From Spinacia oleracea (Eukaryota; Streptophyta; Magnoliopsida; Caryophyllales; Amaranthaceae), in assembly GCF_020520425.1 (NCBI RefSeq), contig NC_079490.1:7812001-7876000 (forward strand): a stretch of 64,000 nucleotides of DNA, written 5' to 3'. Position numbers and translations under genes: made by a program. This document shows positions 55,566 through 64,000 of this stretch, piece by piece. Every line of letters begins with the position of its first letter. Positions within the stretch are counted from its first letter, which is position 1. Below the pieces are notes generated by a model. That model had not been told where the DNA came from, searched no databases, and was given only the letters and a program-made list of their open reading frames with translations.

Positions 55566-55664
55566 GGCTTTGTATTATTCAACTTATTATGTCCGAACTT
55601 ATATTAACTTATCTTTAATTAAATTGTCTGAAATAAGTAAAAGTAAGTCGAACAGAACATAGCC
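55566..55664. mobile_element. 99-bp Tourist-like MITE
   Basis: GGCTTTGTATTATTCAACTT and AGTCGAACAGAACATAGCC form inverted ends, flanked by TTA on both sides. Member of the ACTTATTTT family. Confidence 0.75.
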
Positions 55665-55778
55665 TTATTTAAAATATTAAATTTGTGTGCACATAAATGG
55701 GCCATGCACAACAAGGACTTAAGGAGTGGAGTTACCAACTTTAGGTCTAAGAGAAGGTTCAACCCCAAATTAAACCAA

Positions 55779-56851
55779 CTAGTCGTCTGACCCGTGCAAG
55801 GCACGGGCTATTCTTAGGATATATGACATCTTATATTGTGTCTTACTTTTTTAATATTTGGATGGTGGGTGAGTGTTTGTATTTAGTTTTCTTTGGACCG
55901 ATCTACATTTTAATCCTGAAAGTACGGGGAGATGTAGATCGAGATAGGAAACATAAACGGAAAAAAATTGACATATGTTGGTTTGGGTAAAAGTCATGCC
56001 CTTTAAGTTATGATTGGCAAGGTAAGAACTTGCATGATGAAAAATACCTCAACTCTGGCAATAATCATCAAACAAAGATGGAGATAGTGAAAACCTTCTA
56101 TTTTCACTAAATGTTAAAATTTACCACTATACTCATGTTATCCAATTAAGGAAATTGAAGACTTAATTAACAAATTCGAACTATTGAACTATAATGGCAA
56201 AAATTGTAACTATTGAACTATACTGACGAAAATTCTAAATGTTGAACTACTGACGAAACTTCTAATAATTAAATTGTACTGATAAAAAAAGTTCTTATAG
56301 GAGAACTAAAACTAATTGTAAGTTCCATAAGAATAACAAAAATATGCAACTAAAACCCACCTAAAAGTCTCAAACCCCACCTTTAATTATTTGCATGGAA
56401 ACCATACATTAAAATTATCCTTCTCTGCAAAATGAATTGCATCATTAAGCAAGAAAAATCAAGAACAATGTTCTTAGAGAGAGAGAGAGAGAGAGAGAAT
56501 GGAGGTGGTACTACAACTTTAATCCCTGTAGGGTACAATTAAAATACCCTACGAACTCCTACCGTTTTGAAATGGATCAGTCAGAAAGTCTATTAGTGGA
56601 GATGGTTAATTTTTTGAATAAATGCTACAGGAAAAAGTAGAAATGATTTGGTAATTGAATTAAATTGACATTAAAAATAATTAAGGTTGGAGAATTAATG
56701 AGAAGGTGAAGGATGAGGAAGATGAAGGATGGAGAATATGAAGTACATGAGAGTAATAGATGGGGGGCACTTGTAAAGTTACAGATTTGTTAGATTTAAT
56801 ACACATGTCATCTTAAGAGGATTGATTTTCTAGATATAAGCTAGGTATAGA
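55779..56851 (-). mobile_element. Non-autonomous Helitron D
   Basis: On the minus strand it starts TCTATACCTAGCTTATATC after host A. It ends with a perfect 7-bp-stem hairpin CCCGTGC-CTT-GCACGGG (55807-55791), 8 nt, then CTAG before host T. 1073 bp with a (GA)n run near 56478-56499. No Rep/helicase. Confidence 0.82.
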
Positions 56852-57357
56852 TAGATTGGCAATCGAAAGAGTGACTCTTCAAGCTTGTAAGTTGGTTATC
56901 ACCCTTTTAATCCAATGCGAGAAAACTCTACATGTGCAAATACATTTTCATGTGAGGTCTCAATATTTTTTTCCTATAAGGAATGTAATGGGCAATATAA
57001 CAAGGCCAAAAGGCCTATAATATATTTCTCAATAAAAATTTGATAATTTAAAAAATAATTTTTAATAAACATGGAAATTATTATTTTGGGTGAGTTATTA
57101 TGTTATGTTTAATTGATTTCCACTTATCTAAATTGATAAATTTTAAAGCTATGGTACAGAGTAATTCAAATGATTAAATTTACACGTACCAAAGTAAAAT
57201 GTTTTCTACTTTTCCATGCGTAATATTTTATAATTTACAAGTAACAAAACAAGCAAAATTCGTCCCGTTATTTTTTGAAAGAAAATCTAATATACATATA
57301 TAAAGGAGGCATATTTGCCGAATTATTAGAGCGCCATGTAAGAAATCTTATGGTTTT

Positions 57358-57794
57358 TTTTTGACATTAAGAGAACATACTACAAGTAAAACTAAGAAAA
57401 CAAAGCAACAATAAATACAAAACAATAAAGGAGACAGACTAATCCGGCTCCCTGGTGAATGTTGCAGAACGACAATGTCCTTGTATGGCGATCTTTGCAC
57501 AGTCATGTGCTTGTTGGACTTGGTCACGATCTACCTTGTATATGACACATCGATTGAAAAATCTGCCCATGGTCCGAATTCGCTCAATTGTCCATTCTTG
57601 ATGAAAGTCCTGCACCTGTTGCTTCTGCAAGGATGTCGCCAGGATAGAGGAGTCGGATAAAATGTAAAGCGAGTGTATAGAGTGAGCAAGAGCCCATTCC
57701 ATTCCATATAAGCATGCTAGAGCCTCTGCATGAACTGCAGAGTGTGACATGCCCCAATTGCAACCTTGCATTGGGTTTCCTAACATGTCTGCAC
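57358..57794 (-). mobile_element. 5'-truncated LINE insertion
   Basis: Flanked by the perfect 14-bp duplication AATCTTATGGTTTT (57344-57357, 57795-57808). A plus-strand T-run at the left end is the poly(A) tail of a minus-strand insert. It carries only the terminal RNase H region. Confidence 0.9.
57439..57786 (-). pseudogene. LINE RNase H-like (RVT_3) fragment
   Basis: A 115-codon remnant. HAEALACLYGMEWAL and ILSDSSILATSL match the RVT_3/RNase H-like domain that plant L1-type LINEs carry at the C-terminus of ORF2 (the Glu of AEA and the Asp of SDS are visible). The upstream RT and endonuclease are missing because the insertion is 5'-truncated, so it is a dead fragment with no promoter of its own. 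Confidence 0.75.
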
Positions 57795-58104
57795 AATCTT
57801 ATGGTTTTGGCTAATGAAAAATAGAATTTCTAATTTATTTTTGAATTAAAAAAATCAAATGCCACGTAGATAATTAATTAGGTGCCACGTAGATATTTTT
57901 ATTAATTAGTTATTAATATTACGCATATACAATTTCATCCAAAACCAAACACTCTAATAATTTTTTTTAAAAAATCTAAAATGAAATTCAATCCAAAATA
58001 AAAAAACAAATCTAATATATAAATATAGCAATGGGTATATATATGAGTTATATTTTAACTTAACAATTTCATAAAATCCGTACATCGTACGGGCTAAAAT
58101 CTAG

Positions 58105-60461
58105 TTTATCAATAAACTAAGAATTTGTTTGTTTCAACTTATTTTGATTTATTTTAACAAAAATAACTTTAGATAAGTTTCTATAAATTCAACAAAAATT
58201 AGCTTTTTCATACAATTTAATACACAAATAACTAAAATACGTTATTTTTTTAATCTAAAATAAGTTTTTATAAGTTTTTAAATTTCCGATAAGGTCGAAT
58301 AAGTTCAGATAAATAAATTTCAGTCAAATTCAGTTGAAGCTCGTATTACTTTTTTTAATAGAGAAAATTGAGATCAATTTTTCTAAAAGGACAGGCATTC
58401 AAGTATCACGATCATTCTCAGAGTGGAATCATGATACATACAAACAGAAAATTTCTCATGAAGATGGCGATTTATCTATCTATTGAATTAGTTGTCTCTC
58501 ACAAGAATAAAGAGGAAACCGAAAAGACAAGAATTTATAGTACTATAGTAATAATAATAATAATGCATCATACAAGTAGTTTCCTAGCTTTTATATAAAT
58601 GGGAAAAAAAAGAAATATTCTCTTTTAACATGAAAAGGATTTGACTTTGATGATTCTACAATTGATTTTGTACTCTTTTTACATCATTACAAAAACAATA
58701 GGTAAAGTTTGTACATCATCCAAAATTTTGTAAAATTATTCATGATTGTAACTTGTTACTCTTTTTGGTTGACTCCAATGTCTATAAATACCCCATAATG
58801 TGGAACTCTAACCCATGTACGGCATGAGACGGTTTGACATATTCTAATTCGCCAGATTATCAGTTAAACAAAAAACGGAATTGATGATGACCGAACCTAA
58901 AAAATACTTAGAAATTATGTTAAGGTCTGACCCCATATATGTAATATCACAATGTGTGAGAGAAGAAGAGAGAGACCGAGTTGTAACAACTTAGCAACAT
59001 GTGGCTATTAATTTCCCATATTGTAATACTTATAATTTTAAGGCGGAACCTCATTTGAATTGGTTATGTAAAGGGAAATGTGTATCCTCGTGATCGATGA
59101 GTGCCGCCTAGAGTCTAGACCGAAAAGGAACTAGTTTAATTAGTGTCTCTTTTACTATTTTCTTTACAACTTTAACTTTCCAACAAAGGAACTAAGAAAA
59201 TACTTTTACAAGCTTAGTTGTAGTTAATCAAATCATCAACAACAACAACAACTAGCTACAACAACAAAAGAGGTAAAAAACATTATCATATCAACAACAA
59301 CGAAATTAGAAGAATGGCAAAAAAAAAAAAAAATAGTGGTAAAAAAAATAGTGTAAATAATGTACTTAGGCCAATGATTGTAATTGAGAATTTGAGTTAT
59401 GAAGTTTCCACATTGATAAAAAGCAAAGAAATGACCTTGTGGCTTTTTTTTGTTCATTACTTTATTGCTTTGAAAAGACAAAAGATTTAATGATAATTAT
59501 AATTACAATAATAATAAGAATAATTATACTTAATAATATTGATTAAACCCTAACACTTATTAGCTATGCATGTGATTATGTCCCTAGCATGGTTCATCTT
59601 ATAAGTAATGACCCAATTTAAATTAGACACTTGGGAAAAAGTGTCTTATCAAAAAGTCTCCCTTTCTCCTTTTAAGGAACCCTACAAACTCTTTCTAATT
59701 CGATCAAATTAACATGGGTTGCTTCCTTAATTAACTATTGTGTTTAGGACATTCATCTCCCCTAATGTTAGGGCACTCTTAAGTGTTATGGACTACTACT
59801 TCATGTAATTGATGGTTGAGAGTGACTAATTAAATTTGCAATCTAGCTAAGCACACCCTAATACATTTCCAATAATCATAATCTTGTCCTATAATGTGCT
59901 AGCATAATGTAAGAAACCTAGAATGTCCCACTAGTTTATGGGATCATGGTATCATGTTAAAATCTTCATATTCCTTGGGTTTTATACTTTAGTGGTGGTC
60001 CTGAAATAAAAGAGATTCAAGACTGCTTCAAATGTTGGTTATGCAAATTTTAAAATCTCAATCGTCTTCAAGAGTTATTCTCCACTCATATTATAACACA
60101 GAAAAAAACATGGACAACTTTGAAATCCGATTCATATTCGAAAAAACTGTAAATAATTACTTTTAGTTTGTCAATTTTATGAATTTCCGTTACCTTTTAA
60201 AGTTATTTTTATGGTAAATAGCTACTTTTGTTTGGAAAAATATTTAAGTATTGGCAACTTCCTATTAAGGACAAATATTACTAAGCTTGTTTGGTTCAAT
60301 CGAATTTGGGTGAAATTGACTTATTTAAACTTATACTATGTATTTGCTGAAAAGAACTTATTCGTTCGTCTGAAAAATAAAAACTTACGAAGTATATTTT
60401 ATTAAACATATTTTTCAAAATAAGTTAAAACAAATCCTAAGTTTCATTTATAGGCTCCACC
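58105..60461. other. Intergenic, no gene recognised
   Basis: AT-rich. ACTTATTTT-family remnants lie near 58125-58345 and 60280-60435. AAC-rich microsatellite-like sequence is at 59235-59305. Short frames at 58368, 59236 and 60211 show no recognisable content. Confidence 0.45.
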
Positions 60462-61004
60462 TAGACCTGTCAAAAATCGATCCGACCCAAAAATCGACCC
60501 GAACCCGACCCCAAAAATACTGGGTCCTGAACAAGATTTTGTGACACGTAACCCGATTTTATCCGAGCCCGATCAACCCGAAAAATAATGGGTCAAAACC
60601 CGTCCGAACCCGTTTTGGACCCGACCGATTGAAAATCGCTGTATTTATAGTAATAAATGAGATAATAAGAAAATTTAAGTATAATAAACACGTTGTTTTT
60701 ACTATTATTGTGTGTAATATGATTTTAATTTGGATTATACGCCATTTTATGGTTGAATTTGACTAAATATAAACTTGTGTAGGAAAATTTATTAATTTGT
60801 GCCCATATTTTGTATATTTATCACCTAAATTAATGAAAATATAATGCGCGTTTTAAAATCTCTCAACCCGTTGGGTCGACCCGAACCCGAAAATTCTGGA
60901 TCTTGAACAAGCATTTGTAAACCCGAACCCGAAAGTGACCGACCCGATCTAACCTGAAAATAAATTTTTACAACCCGACCCGATCGACCTGTCAAACAGA
61001 TCTA
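60462..61004. mobile_element. hAT-type MITE, CCCGAACCCGACC-rich
   Basis: Ends TAGACCTGTCAAA and TTTGACAGGTC/CAGATCTA (imperfect). Flanked by the perfect 8-bp duplication GCTCCACC (60454-60461, 61005-61012). 543 bp. Both sub-terminal regions repeat CCCGAACCCGACC motifs. Related in ends and style to 44023-44414. Confidence 0.9.
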
Positions 61005-61012
61005 GCTCCACC

Positions 61013-61919
61013 TCTTCCCTTTCTCCTATCTTTTTCTTAGCACCTTGAATCATGACAACTCATGTGAACATTCACTTTTTTTTTTTTTTTTTTTTTTTTA
61101 CGGGTGAACATTCACCTTTTAACTAGAGTTTAAAAGAGACATATCAAAAATTATCAGCCAATTCAATATTCCCCCATTTCATTATTTCCGTAAGTACGTA
61201 AGTCCAATCCTTTTCACTTTTTCAGTTACCATGTTTGATCAAGTTAGTCTTAGTTAATAAACAAAATTATAACTTGTCCTTCAAAAGTAGGTAAATACAT
61301 GGATGACTACTTGACTAGTAAAAATGTCCACCCCTTAGAAAGATCCGCCGATATTACTTCCTCTTTTTAAAAATAGTTGTTGCACCAATTTCATTTTATG
61401 TACTACTCCGTATTGACTATTAATATATTAACCTTGACTTTCTTTTTACACCTTTATTGGTTGGATTAGTCTCAATATATACTTTTCAAATTATCAAAAA
61501 AATAGTAATTTAATAATGGATAATTAGAGATATTAACAGTTAAAGTTGTTCATTGACAAACGTAAAAGTCAAAGTGGTGCAACTATTTCTAAACAAAAGA
61601 AGTGCAACTAATATACAAGTACTACGTACTCTAGTTCAGCTTATACTTGCTAAGCTAATCGTATGAAATATGCCAATCATGCATGTTGCGCTTATGTTTC
61701 ATACACTAGTTTGGCTCCTAAAAAGAGCTTTTAGGTATTATAGTAAGAAATTCTATTTAATTTTTTTAATCACGTATTCACCAATTGCATGTGTAGGTAG
61801 ATTTTCTCAAGGGTAACACTGGATAATTCAAGTAATTCTCATTACATAATCAATATTGGAGATTTATCTTGGTATCAGAGCGTTAATAATGGCATATTTT
61901 AGTTGTTGTCTTAGTATAG
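61013..61919. other. Intergenic, possible LTR remnant
   Basis: Includes a poly-T run near 61077-61100. TGGTATCAGAGC at 61870-61881 matches an initiator tRNA-Met primer site, but the sequence before it does not end in CA and no LTR partner was found. Confidence 0.4.
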
Positions 61920-62310
61920 GTAAAGTTGGATGTGGATCGGGCAGGCCCGATCGAACCCCGGTCCAACCCGACACGAAAAGTCCAACCCGGCCCGAGTATG
62001 AAAAAAGCCAGGCCGGTCATGGGCACGAAGTCGTGGTTCGGGCCCTTAATTTTTTGGAAAAGCACGACAAGGCACGACTCGACCCGCCACGACAAAGCAG
62101 ACAAAATTTTGTAAAATTAGCCTTAAGCACGACGGGTTGGCCCGACCCGGCACAAAAGCCCGCGGGGTCGGGCTGGGCATGGGCCTTCTTTTAAACTTTT
62201 CGACCCGACCCGACCCAGCACAATACATCATGGGCCTATATTGGGCCCGACCCGACTAGGCTCACGACCCATGGGCTTGACACGAAGCCCGCCCCGGCCT
62301 GGCCCACGAC
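61920..62310. repeat. GC-rich GGCCCGACCCG repeat block
   Basis: A GC-rich island in AT-rich DNA made of repeated CCCGACCCG, GGGCCC and GCACGA motifs. Frames on both strands are open only because of composition. It resembles the sub-terminal repeats of the hAT MITEs. Termini and target duplication were not found. Confidence 0.6.
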
Positions 62311-62556
62311 CATCTTTAAGCTATATATGCTAATAATTTTCACATTACAGTGGCATATAGCTCTTGACTTGCTACCCGGGGCTAGGGCATCGTCCTTAAA
62401 ATGAAGGACATGGGTCATAGATCCGAAGCAAAAGGCACTCACTTGCGCACACATACTCTCTTCTCGATTCATTCATAAGTGATATTGCAGGACCGAGGGT
62501 ATCCCATGTGAAACAAATGATATATATACGTACTTCGAAGTTCCCTAGTACAAACA

Positions 62557-62666
62557 GGGAAGTGATAAATCCAAGGAAAATTTTACTTCTTCCAAGGAAA
62601 TCCACATTTTTTTAAAGGTGATTTCCTTGGAAGAAGTGAAATTCTTCCTTGGATTTATCATTTCCC
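62557..62666. mobile_element. 110-bp hairpin MITE, young copy
   Basis: A near-perfect palindrome from GGGAAGTGATAAATCCAAGG to CCTTGGATTTATCATTTCCC, flanked by a perfect 9-bp duplication GTACAAACA (62548-62556, 62667-62675). The 9-bp duplication suggests Mutator-type mobilisation. Confidence 0.92.
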
Positions 62667-62736
62667 GTACAAACATGTTACGCATAATATAATCACAACA
62701 TTCTTTCTTTTACACTTACATATAATTAACTTTCTA

Positions 62737-62902
62737 CCTATTGCTTGTTGGTTCAATGATATTTGGGACTGGACTTGGTAGGTAGAACCCGTGTTCGATC
62801 CCCCGCAATAACAATTGTGAGGGGACTAGAACCTATTCACCCATAACTCGTCCTAAATCCGGATTAGCCCTAAGGGTGAAGCGGGTGCTAACACCAAAAA
62901 AA
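62737..62902 (+). mobile_element. tRNA-derived SINE
   Basis: An A-box-like TTGGTTCAATGAT (62748-62760) and a B-box GTTCGATCC (62793-62801) sit at tRNA-like spacing. The body has GGGACTGGACTTGGTAGG and ends in an A-run. The 20-bp TACATATAATTAACTTTCTA precedes it (62717-62736) and recurs at 63630-63649, a long target duplication whose right half was displaced by a later insertion. Confidence 0.78.
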
Positions 62903-62914
62903 CATTAGCGCGTC

Positions 62915-63612
62915 TCATGTGTGACCAGTCACACCATCAACTTGATGGTGTGACGCGCGCAGCTAATATGGAGAAAGTTATTGATGGGTGTTACTTGACT
63001 TTTTATGCTGGTGTTACTTATACATTGTATTCGTTGTTACTTTTCTTGTTTTACTGCAGTTTTTTGAATTTCAGGTTAAAGGTTCCTTGTATAGACTTGT
63101 GTTACTTGATTTTCTATGTGGGTGTTACTTATATATTCTATTCGTTGTTACTTTTTTGTTTTATTGCAGTTTCATATTAGAGGTTCATTGTATAAACCGG
63201 TGTTACTTGACTTTCTACGACAATGTTACTTATTCGCTGTTATTTTCTTGTTTTATTACAATTTTTTGAATTTCATGGTCGAGATTCCTTTTATAGACTG
63301 GTGTTACTTGAATTTTTATGCTGATGTTACTTTTAGTTATTGCAGTTTCTTCAATTTAATGTTAGAGGTTCCTTGTATAGACTTGTGTTACTTGATTTTC
63401 TATGTTGGTGTTACTTATACATTGTATTCGCTGTTATTTTTCTTGTTTTATTGAATTTTTTTCAATTTCATGTTAGAGTTTCTTTGTAAATAATGATGTT
63501 ACTTTATTTTCTATGTTGATGTTACTTTATTTTCTGTGCTTTAAACAAGTTGGACTTATTTATAAGTGTGAACATGTCACACCATCAAGTTGATGGTGTG
63601 ACTGGTCACATA
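62915..63612. mobile_element. Palindrome-ended minisatellite element
   Basis: A 20-bp inverted repeat GTGACCAGTCACACCATCAA is at 62921-62940, with its complement at 63590-63609. Each end is itself part of a 27-nt palindrome (62928-62954, 63576-63602). The interior is about five units of 84-119 bp beginning GTTACTTGA. Three plus-strand frames stay open through repetition; no protein is credible. Exact outer limits are uncertain. Confidence 0.75.
62981..63540 (+). repeat. Minisatellite, 84-119 bp units
   Basis: Units begin near 62982, 63100, 63201, 63303 and 63387, with a partial one near 63498. Each contains GTTACTTGA, a second GTTACTT and TGTATAGACTTGT-like sequence. Confidence 0.85.
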
Positions 63613-63649
63613 TAAGACTTGAGGAAAAATACATATAATTAACTTTCTA

Positions 63650-64000
63650 AGAGTGATGAAGTGAGAGCTTCGATATAACAATCGATTTATGATGAACCAA
63701 GACAAATTAAGTACTAATCACAGTGACTTTATATTACTAGTTAGGACCACAACCCCATAAATCATAACCCTAAATCTTCAATAATATTCTTATAATCTTA
63801 TTAATGGAATTACTCAAGTGTGTCGTACCGTTGATGTGAAATCTATACAAATAAATCAAAATTATTCATGATAAATTGAGAATTATGTAGTGATTTGGAA
63901 ATTAAAACGGGATTTTAATTATCATAATTGAATTTATGTACCCTAATCAAATTGTCATTTGAATTTTGAAGGGGACATAATTCATGTGTCATTGAACCTA
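63650..64000. other. Intergenic, no feature recognised
   Basis: AT-rich sequence running off the window edge. Nothing was recognised. Confidence 0.4.

Larger units (their letters stand above)
57286..58104 (+). mobile_element. Non-autonomous Helitron E with nested LINE
   Basis: Starts TCTAATATACATATATAAAG after host A. Ends with hairpin CCGTACATCGTACGG (58078-58092), GCTAAAAT, CTAG, then host T. Without the nested LINE and its duplication it is about 368 bp. Confidence 0.85.

Noticed and set aside
61870..61881. A complete LTR element at 61.7-62.3 kb
   Set aside because: The primer-site match is clear, but the preceding sequence lacks a CA end and no LTR pair or coding region was found.
61856..62231. 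Open frames in the GC-rich block
   Set aside because: Composed of CCCGACCCG-type repeats open on both strands; no protein signature.
62917..63454. Three overlapping plus-strand frames of 87-112 codons
   Set aside because: All three frames are open because the DNA is a minisatellite with few stops; the products are repeats of the same hydrophobic strings.
62928..63602. CRISPR-like array from repeated palindromes
   Set aside because: Only two palindromes in inverted relation around a minisatellite, in plant nuclear DNA; no regular repeat-spacer pattern.

Overview
This window is nuclear DNA of a flowering plant, most likely a eudicot. It has AT-rich intergenic sequence, GT-AG introns, plant gene families (a NAC factor and an aminoalcohol phosphotransferase) and dense, young plant transposons: Copia LTR elements, Helitrons, MITEs, a LINE and SINEs. 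I cannot name the species. No bacterial, organellar, rRNA, tRNA or CRISPR feature was seen.

Layout. (1) 1-8787: two head-to-tail units of one Copia retrotransposon sharing a 149-bp LTR, cut by the left window edge. (2) 9214-11260, minus: a two-exon divergent NAC-domain gene with poly-Asn repeats and a CACTA-type MITE in its intron. (3) about 12450-25750, minus: a complete aminoalcohol phosphotransferase (AAPT) gene. I rebuilt it from 18 coding exons, several under 60 nt and one of 10 nt, giving 389 codons with the intact catalytic motif. Its introns hold a solo LTR and a Harbinger-type MITE. (4) 25867-35800, minus: a complete, very young Sirevirus-like Copia element (1.13-kb LTRs, gag, pol and a third ORF). 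It sits about 90 bp beyond the AAPT TATA-like element. (5) 36828-39939, minus: a two-exon gene for an acidic Glu/Val-rich repeat protein with a basic C-terminus. (6) 40.2-64 kb: no host gene seen. This part is a mosaic of small transposons, many with target-site duplications that can be read directly.

The most informative part of the mosaic is a diverged direct duplication (about 46960-49035 and 50477-53110). Five insertions (Tourist MITE, Helitron, solo LTR, two Stowaway MITEs) are each present in one copy and absent from the other, so the duplication records its own filled and empty sites. Downstream are two convergent Helitrons, one carrying a SINE fragment; a Helitron carrying a 5'-truncated LINE with a 14-bp target duplication; two same-length 110-bp hairpin MITEs; and a SINE whose tail appears to have been invaded by a palindrome-ended minisatellite element.

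The three host genes have unrelated roles (transcription factor, ER phospholipid synthesis, unknown acidic protein) and are not expected to work together. All splice sites are inferred from GT-AG consensus and reading-frame continuity, not from transcripts.
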